Position numbers and translations under genes: made by a program. Of a stretch of 64,000 nucleotides of DNA, positions 27,680 through 34,984 are shown in pieces. Position 1 is the stretch's first letter; the number at the start of each line of letters is the position of its first letter. A model generated the notes under the pieces. The model was not told the origin of the DNA, made no database searches, and saw only the letters and a list, made by a program, of their open reading frames with translations. The stretch is from Bradyrhizobium jicamae (GTDB lineage Bacteria > Pseudomonadota > Alphaproteobacteria > Rhizobiales > Xanthobacteraceae): positions 1-64,000 of the forward strand of contig NZ_JAFCKQ010000006.1 of the NCBI RefSeq assembly GCF_018130215.1, written 5' to 3'.

Positions 27680-29020
27680 TCAGGATTTGGCGTCGTTCGG
27701 ATCGGCTACCTTGACGATGGTCAGCAACAGCAGACCCGAAAGGATATAGGCCGCCATGATGAGGTAGGTGCTGTAGAGCGAACTGCCCGTCGTCGCCGTG
27801 ATGTAACCTGTCACCGACGGAGCTACAGCCGGACCGAGATTTCCGAGGCTGCTGATCAGGGCGATGCCGCCTGCGGCGCTGGCCCTGGACAGGTATTCGG
27901 TGGTCGTGGTGAAGAACAGCGGCGTCGCCGAGACGAAGCCGAGACCCGCCAAGGTCAAGCCAATCACCGAGGCCAGCAGGTTGCCGTGGGAGAAGCTGAT
28001 GATGATGAGTCCGATGCTCGCAACGACGACGCAGGTGACGTAATGCCAGCGCCGCTCGCGGGTCTTGTCGGAGTGACGGCCCATCAGCACGGTGCCGATA
28101 ATGCCTGCGATCTGGGGCAGGGTCGCCAGCAGGCCGACGTGGAGCAGGTCGGCGACGCCCCAGCTCTTGATCAACGTCGGGATCCAGAACACCATCGTGT
28201 AGGTGGCGCCCAGCAACAGGAAATAGGTGAACGACAGTCCGTACACCTTCGGGTCCTGGATCATCTGCCAGAAATTGGCATGGGACGAAGCTTCGACGTC
28301 CTTGTGGTCATGTTCGAGCTGGTAGCGCAGGGCTGTCTTCTCGTCCGCGGTCAGCCACGTCGCGTCCTCGGGCTTGTCCTGGAGATAGAAGAAGGCGACA
28401 AGGCCAAGGATCGAGGCCGGTATGCCCTGCGAGATGAACAGCCACTGCCAGCCATGCCAGCCTCGGATGTCGTTGAGATACTGCATTGTTCCGCCGGATA
28501 GCGGGCCGGCGAGCACTGAAGCGATGGCGGTCGCGGTCATGAACATCGCGATGATCTGGCCGCGGCGGGCCGAGGGATACCAGTAGGTCAGGTAAAGGAT
28601 GATGCCTGGGAAGAAGCCTGCTTCGAGCACGCCGAGCAGGAAGCGCAGGACGTAGAACTGCGTCGGCGTCTGCACAAAGGCCATGGCAACGGCGGCGATG
28701 CCCCACAGGAACATGATCCGGAGCAGTGTCTTGCGGACGCCGATGCGCTCCAGCAGCAGGTTGCTCGGCACCTCGAACAGGAAGTAGCCGACGAAGAAAA
28801 TGCCGGCCCCGAAACCATAAGTCGCATCGCTGAAGGTCAGCGTCTGCTTCATCTGGAGCTGGGCGTAGCCGATGTTGATGCGGTCCAGAAATGCGACGAC
28901 GTAGCACAGCATCAGAAATGGCAGGATACGCCAGCCGACTTTGGAATAGAGTTGCGCGGCAACCCGGTCGTCGCCCTCGTCGGTGGAGATGGTCGAAGCG
29001 CTCGTCATGTGTACGGACAT
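27680..29020 (-). CDS. MFS transporter, anion:cation symporter (ACS) family
   Basis: A 446-residue, 12-helix permease. The N-terminal RILPFLMLCYVVAFLDRINIGYAQLQM is the signature start of ACS-type carriers (phthalate, tartrate, glucarate and hydroxyacid transporters), with the cytoplasmic central loop about 200-240. I start at the ATG complementary to 29018-29020, behind a long AGGGGGTGAGA ribosome site; a GTG two codons earlier lies inside it. The gene points towards the PHA-like operon, and its promoter is 28/31 identical to that operon's promoter. It is therefore probably co-regulated, importing the carboxylic or hydroxy acid the operon processes. Confidence 0.88.
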   Translation of the reverse strand: MSVHMTSASTISTDEGDDRVAAQLYSKVGWRILPFLMLCYVVAFLDRINIGYAQLQMKQTLTFSDATYGFGAGIFFVGYFLFEVPSNLLLERIGVRKTLLRIMFLWGIAAVAMAFVQTPTQFYVLRFLLGVLEAGFFPGIILYLTYWYPSARRGQIIAMFMTATAIASVLAGPLSGGTMQYLNDIRGWHGWQWLFISQGIPASILGLVAFFYLQDKPEDATWLTADEKTALRYQLEHDHKDVEASSHANFWQMIQDPKVYGLSFTYFLLLGATYTMVFWIPTLIKSWGVADLLHVGLLATLPQIAGIIGTVLMGRHSDKTRERRWHYVTCVVVASIGLIIISFSHGNLLASVIGLTLAGLGFVSATPLFFTTTTEYLSRASAAGGIALISSLGNLGPAVAPSVTGYITATTGSSLYSTYLIMAAYILSGLLLLTIVKVADPNDAKS

Positions 29021-29079
29021 TCTCACCCCCTTGTTGGCATTTGCCCGGAGTCTGCGCTCCAGTTGAGAATCGCCCAGGA

Positions 29080-29109
29080 GGCGCGGTGCCCGTCCCGGGG
29101 CATCGCGCC
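29080..29109 (-). other. Long hairpin in the MFS mRNA leader
   Basis: Positions 29080-29091 and 29098-29109 form a 12-bp stem with one G.T pair and a 6-nt loop, between the predicted -10 box (29146-29141) and the start codon. It has no T-run. It could influence message stability or translation of the transporter. Confidence 0.5.
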
Positions 29110-29138
29110 GCGCAAATGCGCGCTGCCGTGCAGCGGGA

Positions 29139-29169
29139 TTATTCTATCAGTCGCTTGATTGATTAGCAA
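29139..29169 (-). promoter_or_regulatory. Promoter/operator of the MFS gene, copy of the PHA-like promoter
   Basis: On the minus strand, TTGCTA (29169-29164), 17 bp, TAGAAT (29146-29141). The spacer holds TCAATCA-N6-TGATAGA, an interrupted inverted repeat with one mismatch between its arms. It differs from the block at 19210-19240 at only three of 31 positions, with identical spacing and gene orientation. Likely bound by the TetR protein encoded at 18014-18640. Confidence 0.75.
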
Positions 29170-29341
29170 TCGTGATGAAGGGGGCGGCAAGACGAGCGAC
29201 ATCGCCACGCGGAAGACCTGCGGGGACGACGGCTTCTGACACGGCGATGGCGAGTGGCCGGTATCCACTCTGTCGATCTCGCTCGGTGATCCAATCGCCC
29301 GACGACCCCGGCAAGAACACGCCATTTTCGAGAGCGCGCCG

Positions 29342-29368
29342 GATGGGTAGGGCGCAACGAAACCCATC
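29342..29368. repeat. Short palindromic intergenic repeat (GATGGGT...ACCCATC)
   Basis: GATGGGT (29342-29348) and ACCCATC (29362-29368) flank GCGCAACGA. The motif gatgggt-aGxGC-aacgaaacccatc is one I recall as a widely dispersed intergenic element in Bradyrhizobium genomes. It is not coding. Genome-wide search would show copy number. Confidence 0.55.
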
Positions 29369-29449
29369 AATTCGAGAACTCGCGGTGAGATGATTGCTGC
29401 GCTCCACCGATCCGTGGCTACGATGCCTCTCGTCGTGGCAATGCGTGTT

Positions 29450-29930
29450 GCCCATTCGACACGTCGGGCAAATCAACGGAATTCTGTCAAGCCGTCATCG
29501 GCGAAATAATTCCGTTTATCGTAATACCAAATCAGTGTATAGCTTTCCCCGTCTCACCCGCTCGAGGGGCGCTCGCGATCGTCACGAACGTGGTGTGGGA
29601 TGCGGTGGACGCCGAGCGTGCGACTGACGAGGACACGCAAGGCGGACGGCGAAATCGTGCAGGCCTGACGCCCTAGTGGCAGGTGTCTCCCGCGAGATGC
29701 GAAAGCATCTTCGCGAGACGGTGACAATAAAGCCCAGTCTCGCCGGGGCGAGCACGTATAAGCCGTAACCCATCGCGCAGGGAAAGCCGGGTTGTTTCCG
29801 GTTACACCTGTGGTCCTACCCCCGTGCTTTCTACATTGCACGGGGCCCATGGGTGCGATCGGCACTCGGCTTTCCCTGCGCCCTCTGCATTCAGAGCGGC
29901 GAAAGGAAGGGCAAAAGCTCGGACAAATCA
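29450..29930. repeat. Dispersed Bradyrhizobiaceae-type intergenic repeat, about 480 bp
   Basis: The stretch contains phrases I recall from repeated intergenic sequence in Bradyrhizobium and Rhodopseudomonas: CGGGCAAATCA..., AAATCAGTGTATAG, GATCGTCACGAACG, GTGGGATGCGGTGGACGC, then AGGGAAAGCCGGG matched by a later CGGCTTTCCCTGCGCC. The last two are inverted copies (29777-29789 and 29868-29883) able to form a long stem. Open frames on both strands here are chance products of the repeat. I see no transposase or target duplication. Confidence 0.6.
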
Positions 29931-29961
29931 TGTCGCGAGAACGAGAAGGCGTGTCCTGCAT

Positions 29962-30045
29962 CATTGCGAACGAAGCGAAGCAATCCGTTGCACGGCATAT
30001 GCGGGCCGATGAATTGCTTCGTCACTATCGCTCCTCGCAACGACG
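29962..30045. repeat. Palindromic dispersed repeat (CGAAGCAATCC type)
   Basis: CATTGCGAACGAAGCGAAGCAAT (left arm, 29962-29983) and ATTGCTTCGTCACTATCGCTCCTCGCAACG (right arm, 30013-30042) are imperfect complements around a 29-nt centre. This is the familiar genomic palindrome seen in many copies in alphaproteobacteria and often mis-annotated as short proteins. Confidence 0.6.
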
Positions 30046-30224
30046 GCTGACAGCTCGCGGCGCGTGCCACATTTGGTGTCGTCTGTCACGACCATGAGTG
30101 CCAATCGTTATCTTCCCTTCGCGGGCCGTCGACCGGTTCAGGACGTTCGTCGCCGAGGTGAACATCTCCTATTGCGGGGCTGCTGTTTCGCGCCGCCTTC
30201 ATCCGTCTGAAAGGAGGTGCCCCG

Positions 30225-30302
30225 GTGCGGGATGGTAAGACCCACTTAGCAATTAGGGATTATACTCTGGTCGAATCTTCTGTTGCCGCTATTCCCGTAT
30301 GA
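30225..30302 (+). CDS. Candidate 25-aa peptide with a strong ribosome site
   Basis: GTG 30225 follows AAAGGAGG (30210-30217) at a 7-nt spacing, the strongest Shine-Dalgarno match in this part of the window. The peptide would read MRDGKTHLAIRDYTLVESS and six more residues (VAAIPV). The TGA at 30300-30302 overlaps an ATG. It has no family I recognise and no signal peptide. It could be a translated leader or an accident at the edge of the repeat region. Reported because it lies 300 bp before a RiPP locus and is too short for normal gene callers. Confidence 0.3.
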   Translation: MRDGKTHLAIRDYTLVESSVAAIPV

Positions 30303-30356
30303 AAATGGGGACTTCTTACGTTGTCCGCACACAATTCGACGGATGAGGTGCAGCAC

Positions 30357-30449
30357 GTGGACCGTATCGAGCAGACCTACATCGGCTTGGCGGCGGCGTT
30401 CTTCGTCGTATTTGCCGTCGTCGGCCTGTGTGCGCTCTTCATGGGGTGA
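30357..30449 (+). CDS. Candidate 30-aa single-helix membrane peptide
   Basis: GTG 30357 has GAGG 8 nt upstream (30345-30348). The product begins MDRIEQTYIGLAAAFFVVF and continues AVVGLCALFMG: a short polar start followed by one strongly hydrophobic helix, a composition that is unlikely from random GC-rich DNA. An in-frame TTG at 30321 would give 42 residues. It stands 156 bp upstream of the RiPP precursor on the same strand. Function unknown; a small membrane peptide associated with the RiPP locus is possible. Confidence 0.4.
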   Translation: MDRIEQTYIGLAAAFFVVFAVVGLCALFMG

Positions 30450-30605
30450 TGAGCGTCAGTTACCGAAACCGGGACGGTTCGGTCATTACAAAACTGTCAG
30501 CATTATTGTCCTAACTGAATGCTCCGCTTCGGCACGTTGCCCGCCCGATCATAAGCCTATAGTGTTTGTCCTACTCATCCTCCGCGAGAAGAGGGACTGG
30601 AACTG

Positions 30606-30926
30606 ATGTCTATTCTGACGCTGAAGATTTTTGCAGGCCTTCTGCAATTGCATGGGCCAGGTGCGACCATTCAGAGTGATCATCCGGGCATTGATGCGTT
30701 GCTGCCCGACATGCAAGACCAGAACGCGAAGCAGGGTGCCTTGTCCGACCAGAACGGCTCGGGCGTGACGGCTTCCGACGAATTCCTGTCGGACAAGCCG
30801 CTGGTGACGGAGGCCTATTTCAGGCGCGGCTTTGTTCGCGGTGCGCCGTATCATGGCGGCGCGTTTCGTCGAGGTGCTGCGGTGCCGTACGGCGGATTCC
30901 GCCGCGGATTTGCCCGCGGTTACTAG
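30606..30926 (+). CDS. grrA: GrrA-like radical-SAM-modified RiPP precursor
   Basis: A 106-residue protein with two very different parts. Residues 1-70 are a leader with a hydrophobic start (LTLKIFAGLLQLHG) and an acidic, Asp/Gln-rich middle. Residues 71-106 are a core rich in Gly, Arg and aromatic residues: F-R-R occurs at 72, 87 and 98, F-x-R at 76 and 102, and Y-x-G at 82 and 95, ending in FARGY. Precursors of the GrrA/OscA type carry such aromatic-X-X triplets, which the partner radical SAM enzyme turns into three-residue cyclophanes. The enzyme gene follows after 35 bp. The start ATG is preceded by GAAGAGGGA at a rather long spacing. Family membership is inferred from architecture and neighbour. 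Confidence 0.75.
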   Translation: MSILTLKIFAGLLQLHGPGATIQSDHPGIDALLPDMQDQNAKQGALSDQNGSGVTASDEFLSDKPLVTEAYFRRGFVRGAPYHGGAFRRGAAVPYGGFRRGFARGY

Positions 30927-30961
30927 CATCCCTGGAGCTTTCCGCTTGGTTCGGTGTCCGC

Positions 30962-32158
30962 ATGTCGGCTGACGCGGCAGATGCTGTCGACTTCACCAGT
31001 CAACCGATCGCGCAGCTGTTGGTGAAGGTTGCCACGCGCTGCAATATCGATTGCTCTTACTGCTACTGGTTTCGCGACGCCGCCGTCTACGACAAGCCAA
31101 AGCTGATGAGTGCCGCGGTGCTGCGTCAGCTTTTGTTGCGCATCGAAGAGCACGTTTGCGAACATGGTCTGCCCGATTTGCCCATTGTCCTGCATGGCGG
31201 GGAGCCGCTGTTGTGGGGCGTAGACAATTTCAACCATTTTGCCGAAGCCTGTGCCGCCATCACGGCACGAACGGGTAGTGTCATCCCGATCGCGGTCACC
31301 ACCAACGGCGTCCTGATCGACGATCGTTGGCTGGACTGTTTCGAGCGGCATCAAATTTCCGTGGCGATCAGCCTCGACGGGCCCGCGCATATTCACGACC
31401 TGCACCGCAAGACGTTTCAGGGCGGCGGCACCCATGAAGCCGTGGTGCGCGCTGCGCGCCTGCTGGTGTCGCGTGACATCCGCACCAGTGCGCTGGCGGT
31501 CTGCAACCCGGCCTACGCGCCGCGCGACTACGTCGAGTTCTTCGCCGATTGCGGCATCACCCATTACGACATCATGATTCCGGATGCCACGGTCGACGAG
31601 AAGCCGCCCGCGATCGCCGGATTCTACAACGGGCTGTTCGATCTCTGGTTCGAAGCCAACCGCAACCGGCCAGCCGTGAACATCCGCATCGTTACCGACA
31701 TGGTCACCGCGCTGCTCGGCAACAACTCGCCGACCGAAGGTGTCGGTTACAATCCAGTGGAGCTGTGCACGGTGATGACCGACGGTTCGGTCGAGGCGCA
31801 TGATGTGCTCAGGATCGCGGGCAACGGCTTTACGCAGACCACATTCAACATCTTCGATCACGCACTCGATGAGATCCGCAACGAACCGCGCTGGCGAGCT
31901 GCGCGCGACGCCTCGATCAATCTCGCTGCCAAATGTCAGAGATGCAAGTTCCTGAATGTCTGCGGAGGCGGCTATCTTCCGCATCGCTTCTCAAAAGCGA
32001 ACGGCTACGACAACCCGTCGGTTTATTGCGACGATCTCTACGCAATGTTCGAGAACATGCAGAATGTGCTGGAGCAGCACCTTTATGTCCGGAAGCCCGG
32101 CGGCGGTCGGGTCGCCATGCGCGATGCGCTGAAGGGTGGGCATCGCGGAGAGCGATGA
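30962..32158 (+). CDS. grrM: GrrM-like radical SAM/SPASM peptide maturase
   Basis: A 398-residue radical SAM enzyme. The [4Fe-4S] motif is C27-x3-C31-x2-C34 (RCNIDCSYCYWF). The barrel continues with LHGGEPLLWG and the SISLDGPA-like AISLDGPAHIHDLHRK, and the C-terminal SPASM domain has a Cys in ELCTVMTDG and then CQRCKFLNVCGGG and VYCDDLY for auxiliary clusters. This layout is that of the GRRM/OscB and FxsB-like maturases that install cyclophane C-C bonds in aromatic triplets. The gene lies directly downstream of a Gly/Arg/Phe-rich precursor with such triplets. The substrate is therefore almost certainly that precursor. No protease or exporter gene is adjacent. Confidence 0.85.
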   Translation: MSADAADAVDFTSQPIAQLLVKVATRCNIDCSYCYWFRDAAVYDKPKLMSAAVLRQLLLRIEEHVCEHGLPDLPIVLHGGEPLLWGVDNFNHFAEACAAITARTGSVIPIAVTTNGVLIDDRWLDCFERHQISVAISLDGPAHIHDLHRKTFQGGGTHEAVVRAARLLVSRDIRTSALAVCNPAYAPRDYVEFFADCGITHYDIMIPDATVDEKPPAIAGFYNGLFDLWFEANRNRPAVNIRIVTDMVTALLGNNSPTEGVGYNPVELCTVMTDGSVEAHDVLRIAGNGFTQTTFNIFDHALDEIRNEPRWRAARDASINLAAKCQRCKFLNVCGGGYLPHRFSKANGYDNPSVYCDDLYAMFENMQNVLEQHLYVRKPGGGRVAMRDALKGGHRGER

Positions 32159-32341
32159 CCCGGAGCTATTTCCGCGTTGACAATTCGGCCCGCGCTGTTT
32201 AGACCAAGCTCCGTGCGAGGACACGCACGCAAAATTCCAACGACGTAGCTGGGCATGTAGTCTTGGCACGTCGTTTTTGTGTTTCTGAAGCAATCATTCG
32301 TCCCAGGCTGGTGCTCGGCTCAATATACGGAGCGGAACACC

Positions 32342-32596
32342 ATGAGACGCGCTTATCTAAGTGTCTGCCTGTTGGCAGCGCTTGCGGTGCTGCCCGGCGC
32401 TGCACAGGGCAAGCCCCCGACGAAGATCGCAGCCCTCGGCCTGACCGGCCTCCTGAACATCGACGGTATCCAGCACAACGCTGCCTTCGGGCCGGCGGTC
32501 GACAGCGTCAACGGTAACAGCGGCGCGGTCGAGAAGCCGATCGAGACGGATGCCGATGCTCCGCGGTCGGAGCCGCGCGCCTTTCCGGTTCGATAA
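32342..32596 (+). pseudogene. Truncated copy of the amide-importer binding protein
   Basis: An 84-residue open frame with an intact signal peptide (MRRAYLSVCLLAALAVLPGAAQG) and then PTKIAALGLTGLLNIDGIQHNAAFGPAVDSVN. This aligns position by position with the mature start of the binding protein at 32668 (IKIGSIFDLTGGLNIYGIQQNNALKLAVDALN). The match continues through AVEKPIETDAD against VLGKPIEVVSYD, after which it stops. Only about one sixth of the family length (about 400 aa) remains. It is therefore a decayed duplicate, possibly still secreted as a short peptide. It has a GGAG site at 32330-32333, and its stop codon touches the promoter of the intact operon. Confidence 0.75.
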
Positions 32597-32638
32597 TAAG
32601 ACTAGACAGCCTTCGTCAATTGGTTCTATGATAGAACC
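32595..32638 (+). promoter_or_regulatory. Promoter/operator of the amide-import operon
   Basis: AATAAGACTAGACA (32595-32608) supplies a TAGACA -35 box; 18 bp later TATGAT (32627-32632) can be the -10. The -10 lies inside a perfect palindrome, GGTTCTA-TGA-TAGAACC (32622-32638). The same 14-mer and a variant of the palindrome occur before the nitrilase-family gene (41363-41409), next to an HxlR-type regulator gene. Confidence 0.72.
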
Positions 32639-32667
32639 ATCAAAAATCATGTGCCAGGGAGGATTGA

Positions 32668-33951
32668 ATGACGTTGCCTCGTAGATTTTCGTTTTCCGAA
32701 ACGGCTCCGCGGATCAGCAATCTGGGATCTTGGGCCAGGTTGTTGCGCGCAGGCGCCTTGACGCTGGCCGGCACGCTTTGTCTCGCGGGCGGCCCGGTAC
32801 AGGCCGATGGTGGAATCAAGATCGGTTCGATCTTCGACCTCACTGGCGGTCTGAACATCTACGGCATCCAGCAAAACAATGCCCTGAAGCTGGCCGTCGA
32901 CGCTCTCAACGCCAAAGGGGGCGTGCTTGGGAAGCCGATCGAGGTTGTCAGCTACGATGCGCAATCGGAGCTGAGCAAGTATACCCAGTACGCGAACACG
33001 GTGATCCTGCGGGATCGCGTGAGCGCGCTGTTCGCCGGCCTCACCAGTTCATCGCGCGAGGCGATCCGGCCAATCGTCCGCAAGGCCAATATCCCTTACT
33101 TCTATGGATCGCTCTACGAAGGCGGCGCCTGCGACAAGCAGACCTTCGTTACAGGTCCTTCCGCCTCACAGCAATTGTCGGTGCTCATCGATTGGGCCGT
33201 GAAGAAATACGGCAAACGGATCTACATCATGGCGCCCGACTACAATTTCGGGACTATCTCGGCGCACTGGGTCAAGGACTATGCGAAGAAGGCCGGTGCG
33301 GAAGTCGTGGGTGAGGATTTCCTGGCACTCACGGTCACCGACTATGCGCCGACCATTCAGAAGATCCAGTCGGTCAAGCCGGACTTCGTCGTCGCGCTGC
33401 CGGTCGGTGCCAACCAGACCGGTTTCCTGGAGCAGTTCGCCGCTGCCGGCCTCAAGGACAAGATCGGCGTCGTCTCGACGAACTACGGCTCGGGCAACCA
33501 GCAGGTCGTCGTGTCGCCGGCAGCCGGCAAGGGCCTCATCGCCGACCAGGGTTACTTTCAGGTCGTCGACGGCCCGGCCAATACCGAGTTTGTGAAATTG
33601 TGGAGCGCAAAATACGGCAGCGACACGCCGATCATCTCGGAAGCGGTCGACATCTGGAATGCCGTGCATCTGTGGGCGGCGGCGGTCGACAAGGCTGGGA
33701 CGGTCCAGGCCGCTCCGGTTATTGCGGCGCTCGAAAGCGGTCTGAGCTTCGATGCACCGAACGGCACCGTGACGCTCGAGCCGAAGTCGCACCATTTGCG
33801 TCAGAACATCTACATCGTCGAAGGCGACGACAGGCATGGCTTCAAGGTCGTCGAGACCTTCAAGGATGTCGCGCCAAGTTACGAAAACGAGAAGTGCGAT
33901 CTGAAGGCAAACCCCACGCTCGCGCAGCACTTCGCACCGGACGGCAAATAG
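32668..33951 (+). CDS. Amide/urea-type ABC transporter substrate-binding protein
   Basis: A 427-residue periplasmic protein of the Liv type I fold, closest in style to urea and short-chain amide binders (UrtA, FmdD, AmiC relatives). A long N-terminus precedes the signal core RAGALTLAGTLCLAGGPVQA. The mature part starts IKIGSIFDLTGGLNIYGIQQNNALKLAVDALNAKGG and includes SYDAQSELSKYTQYANTVILRD and YFYGSLYEGGACDKQTFVTG, the ligand-loop region of amide binders. An AGGGAGG site precedes the ATG. It heads an operon with two permease domains, two ATPases and an amidase, so the ligand is very likely an amide that is hydrolysed inside. Confidence 0.9.
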   Translation: MTLPRRFSFSETAPRISNLGSWARLLRAGALTLAGTLCLAGGPVQADGGIKIGSIFDLTGGLNIYGIQQNNALKLAVDALNAKGGVLGKPIEVVSYDAQSELSKYTQYANTVILRDRVSALFAGLTSSSREAIRPIVRKANIPYFYGSLYEGGACDKQTFVTGPSASQQLSVLIDWAVKKYGKRIYIMAPDYNFGTISAHWVKDYAKKAGAEVVGEDFLALTVTDYAPTIQKIQSVKPDFVVALPVGANQTGFLEQFAAAGLKDKIGVVSTNYGSGNQQVVVSPAAGKGLIADQGYFQVVDGPANTEFVKLWSAKYGSDTPIISEAVDIWNAVHLWAAAVDKAGTVQAAPVIAALESGLSFDAPNGTVTLEPKSHHLRQNIYIVEGDDRHGFKVVETFKDVAPSYENEKCDLKANPTLAQHFAPDGK

Positions 33952-33961
33952 CGACCGAGCG

Positions 33962-33986
33962 GGCGCGCCCGATCAACGGGCGCGCC
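33962..33986 (+). other. Stem-loop between binding-protein and permease genes
   Basis: GGCGCGCCC (33962-33970) and GGGCGCGCC (33978-33986) form a 9-bp GC-only stem around GATCAAC, 10 nt after the binding-protein stop. There is no T-run. Such hairpins often allow more binding protein than membrane components by partial termination or 3'-end protection. Confidence 0.65.
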
Positions 33987-34009
33987 TCATCTTCGCGGAA
34001 GGAGCGATC

Positions 34010-34876
34010 ATGGAACTCGACTATCTGGCGACGGTGCTGCTCTCCTCCCTGTCAAGCGCCTCGATCCTCTTGATTGCGACGATCGGCCTTGCGGTCGTCT
34101 TCGGCCTGATGGGCGTCATCAATCTCGCACATGGTGAGTTCCTGATGATCGGGGCTTACGCAGCTCTGACGGCCACCCAATACGGCATTCCCTTTGTCAT
34201 TGCGATTCCGATTGCCATTGCCGTCACGATGACGATCGGCGCGGTTGTCGAGGTCCTGATTATTCGACGCCTCTATGGCCGCCTGTTCGACACGATGCTC
34301 GCGACCTGGGGTCTCAGTATCGCGTTCTATCAGCTTGCCGTGCTGATCTTCGGTACAGTCACGCCCGGCATCGGCATGCCTCAGTTCAACCTGAGGATCG
34401 GCAACTACAGTCTCGCCGGCTATCCGCTCCTGATGATCGCCGTTGCCGCGGTCGCGACGGTTTTCGTCTACGTGCTTATGACGCGGACGGTCTACGGAAT
34501 GAAGGCGCGCGCCGCGATTCAGATGCCGGAGATGGCGCGCGCAATCGGCATCGAGTCGGCCCGCGTCAATACCCTGACCTTTGCGATCGGATGCGGGCTG
34601 GCGGGCTTCGCCGGCGCGGTCCTGTTGCCGATCGTGCCGGCGACGCCCTCCATGGGCTTCGCCTTCGTCATCAAGGCGTTTCTCACAGTCGTGGTTGCCG
34701 GGCCGGTGACGTTGACCGGCAGCGCGCTGACGGCGGTCGGCCTCGGCGGTGGCGCCTCCGTGACGGCGAGCTTCCTGACCTCGGTTGCGGGCGACGCTTT
34801 CTTCTTTCTGATCACTGCATTCCTCCTCTGGCTCTATCCGCTCGGGATTACGGCCAAGTGGCGCACCAAGATGTGA
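34010..34876 (+). CDS. ABC transporter permease, LivH/UrtB type
   Basis: A 288-residue inner-membrane permease with the family start LIATIGLAVVFGLMGVINLAHGEFLMIGAYAA and eight or so hydrophobic segments; the cytoplasmic coupling region is RAAIQMPEMARAIGIESARVNTLTFAIGCGLAGFAGAVL. An AAGGAG site precedes ATG 34010. It pairs with the permease half of the next, fused protein to form the channel. The last five residues (WRTKM) and stop are repeated, slightly altered, 90 bp downstream. Confidence 0.92.
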   Translation: MELDYLATVLLSSLSSASILLIATIGLAVVFGLMGVINLAHGEFLMIGAYAALTATQYGIPFVIAIPIAIAVTMTIGAVVEVLIIRRLYGRLFDTMLATWGLSIAFYQLAVLIFGTVTPGIGMPQFNLRIGNYSLAGYPLLMIAVAAVATVFVYVLMTRTVYGMKARAAIQMPEMARAIGIESARVNTLTFAIGCGLAGFAGAVLLPIVPATPSMGFAFVIKAFLTVVVAGPVTLTGSALTAVGLGGGASVTASFLTSVAGDAFFFLITAFLLWLYPLGITAKWRTKM

Positions 34877-34984
34877 GACGTGCCATGAACTTGCCTGCAA
34901 AGGATCACCGGATTTCTGCTCTGGCCATACCCGTTCAAGATCGCGGCCTGGTGGCGCAGGATGTGAGGCGCGCCATGAACCTGA
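34858..34984 (+). repeat. Tandem duplication of the permease/fusion gene junction (90-bp offset)
   Basis: The junction GTGGCGCACCAAGATGTGAG...GCCATGAAC at 34858-34890 is repeated as GTGGCGCAGGATGTGAG...GCCATGAAC at 34951-34980, including the copied end of the upstream gene, a stop codon and the next start codon. The two start codons (34885 and 34975) are exactly 90 nt apart and in frame with each other. The intervening DNA encodes a plausible but unneeded extension of the downstream protein. Confidence 0.7.

Noticed and set aside
29554..29964. 136-codon minus-strand frame in the repeat region
   Set aside because: It matches the style of repeat-derived false genes in this bacterial group, has no ribosome site and crosses repeat boundaries.
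30606..30926. Reading the Gly/Arg-rich 106-aa protein as a secreted structural or RNA-binding protein
   Set aside because: The aromatic-X-X triplets, the acidic leader and the adjacent radical SAM/SPASM maturase fit a RiPP precursor better.
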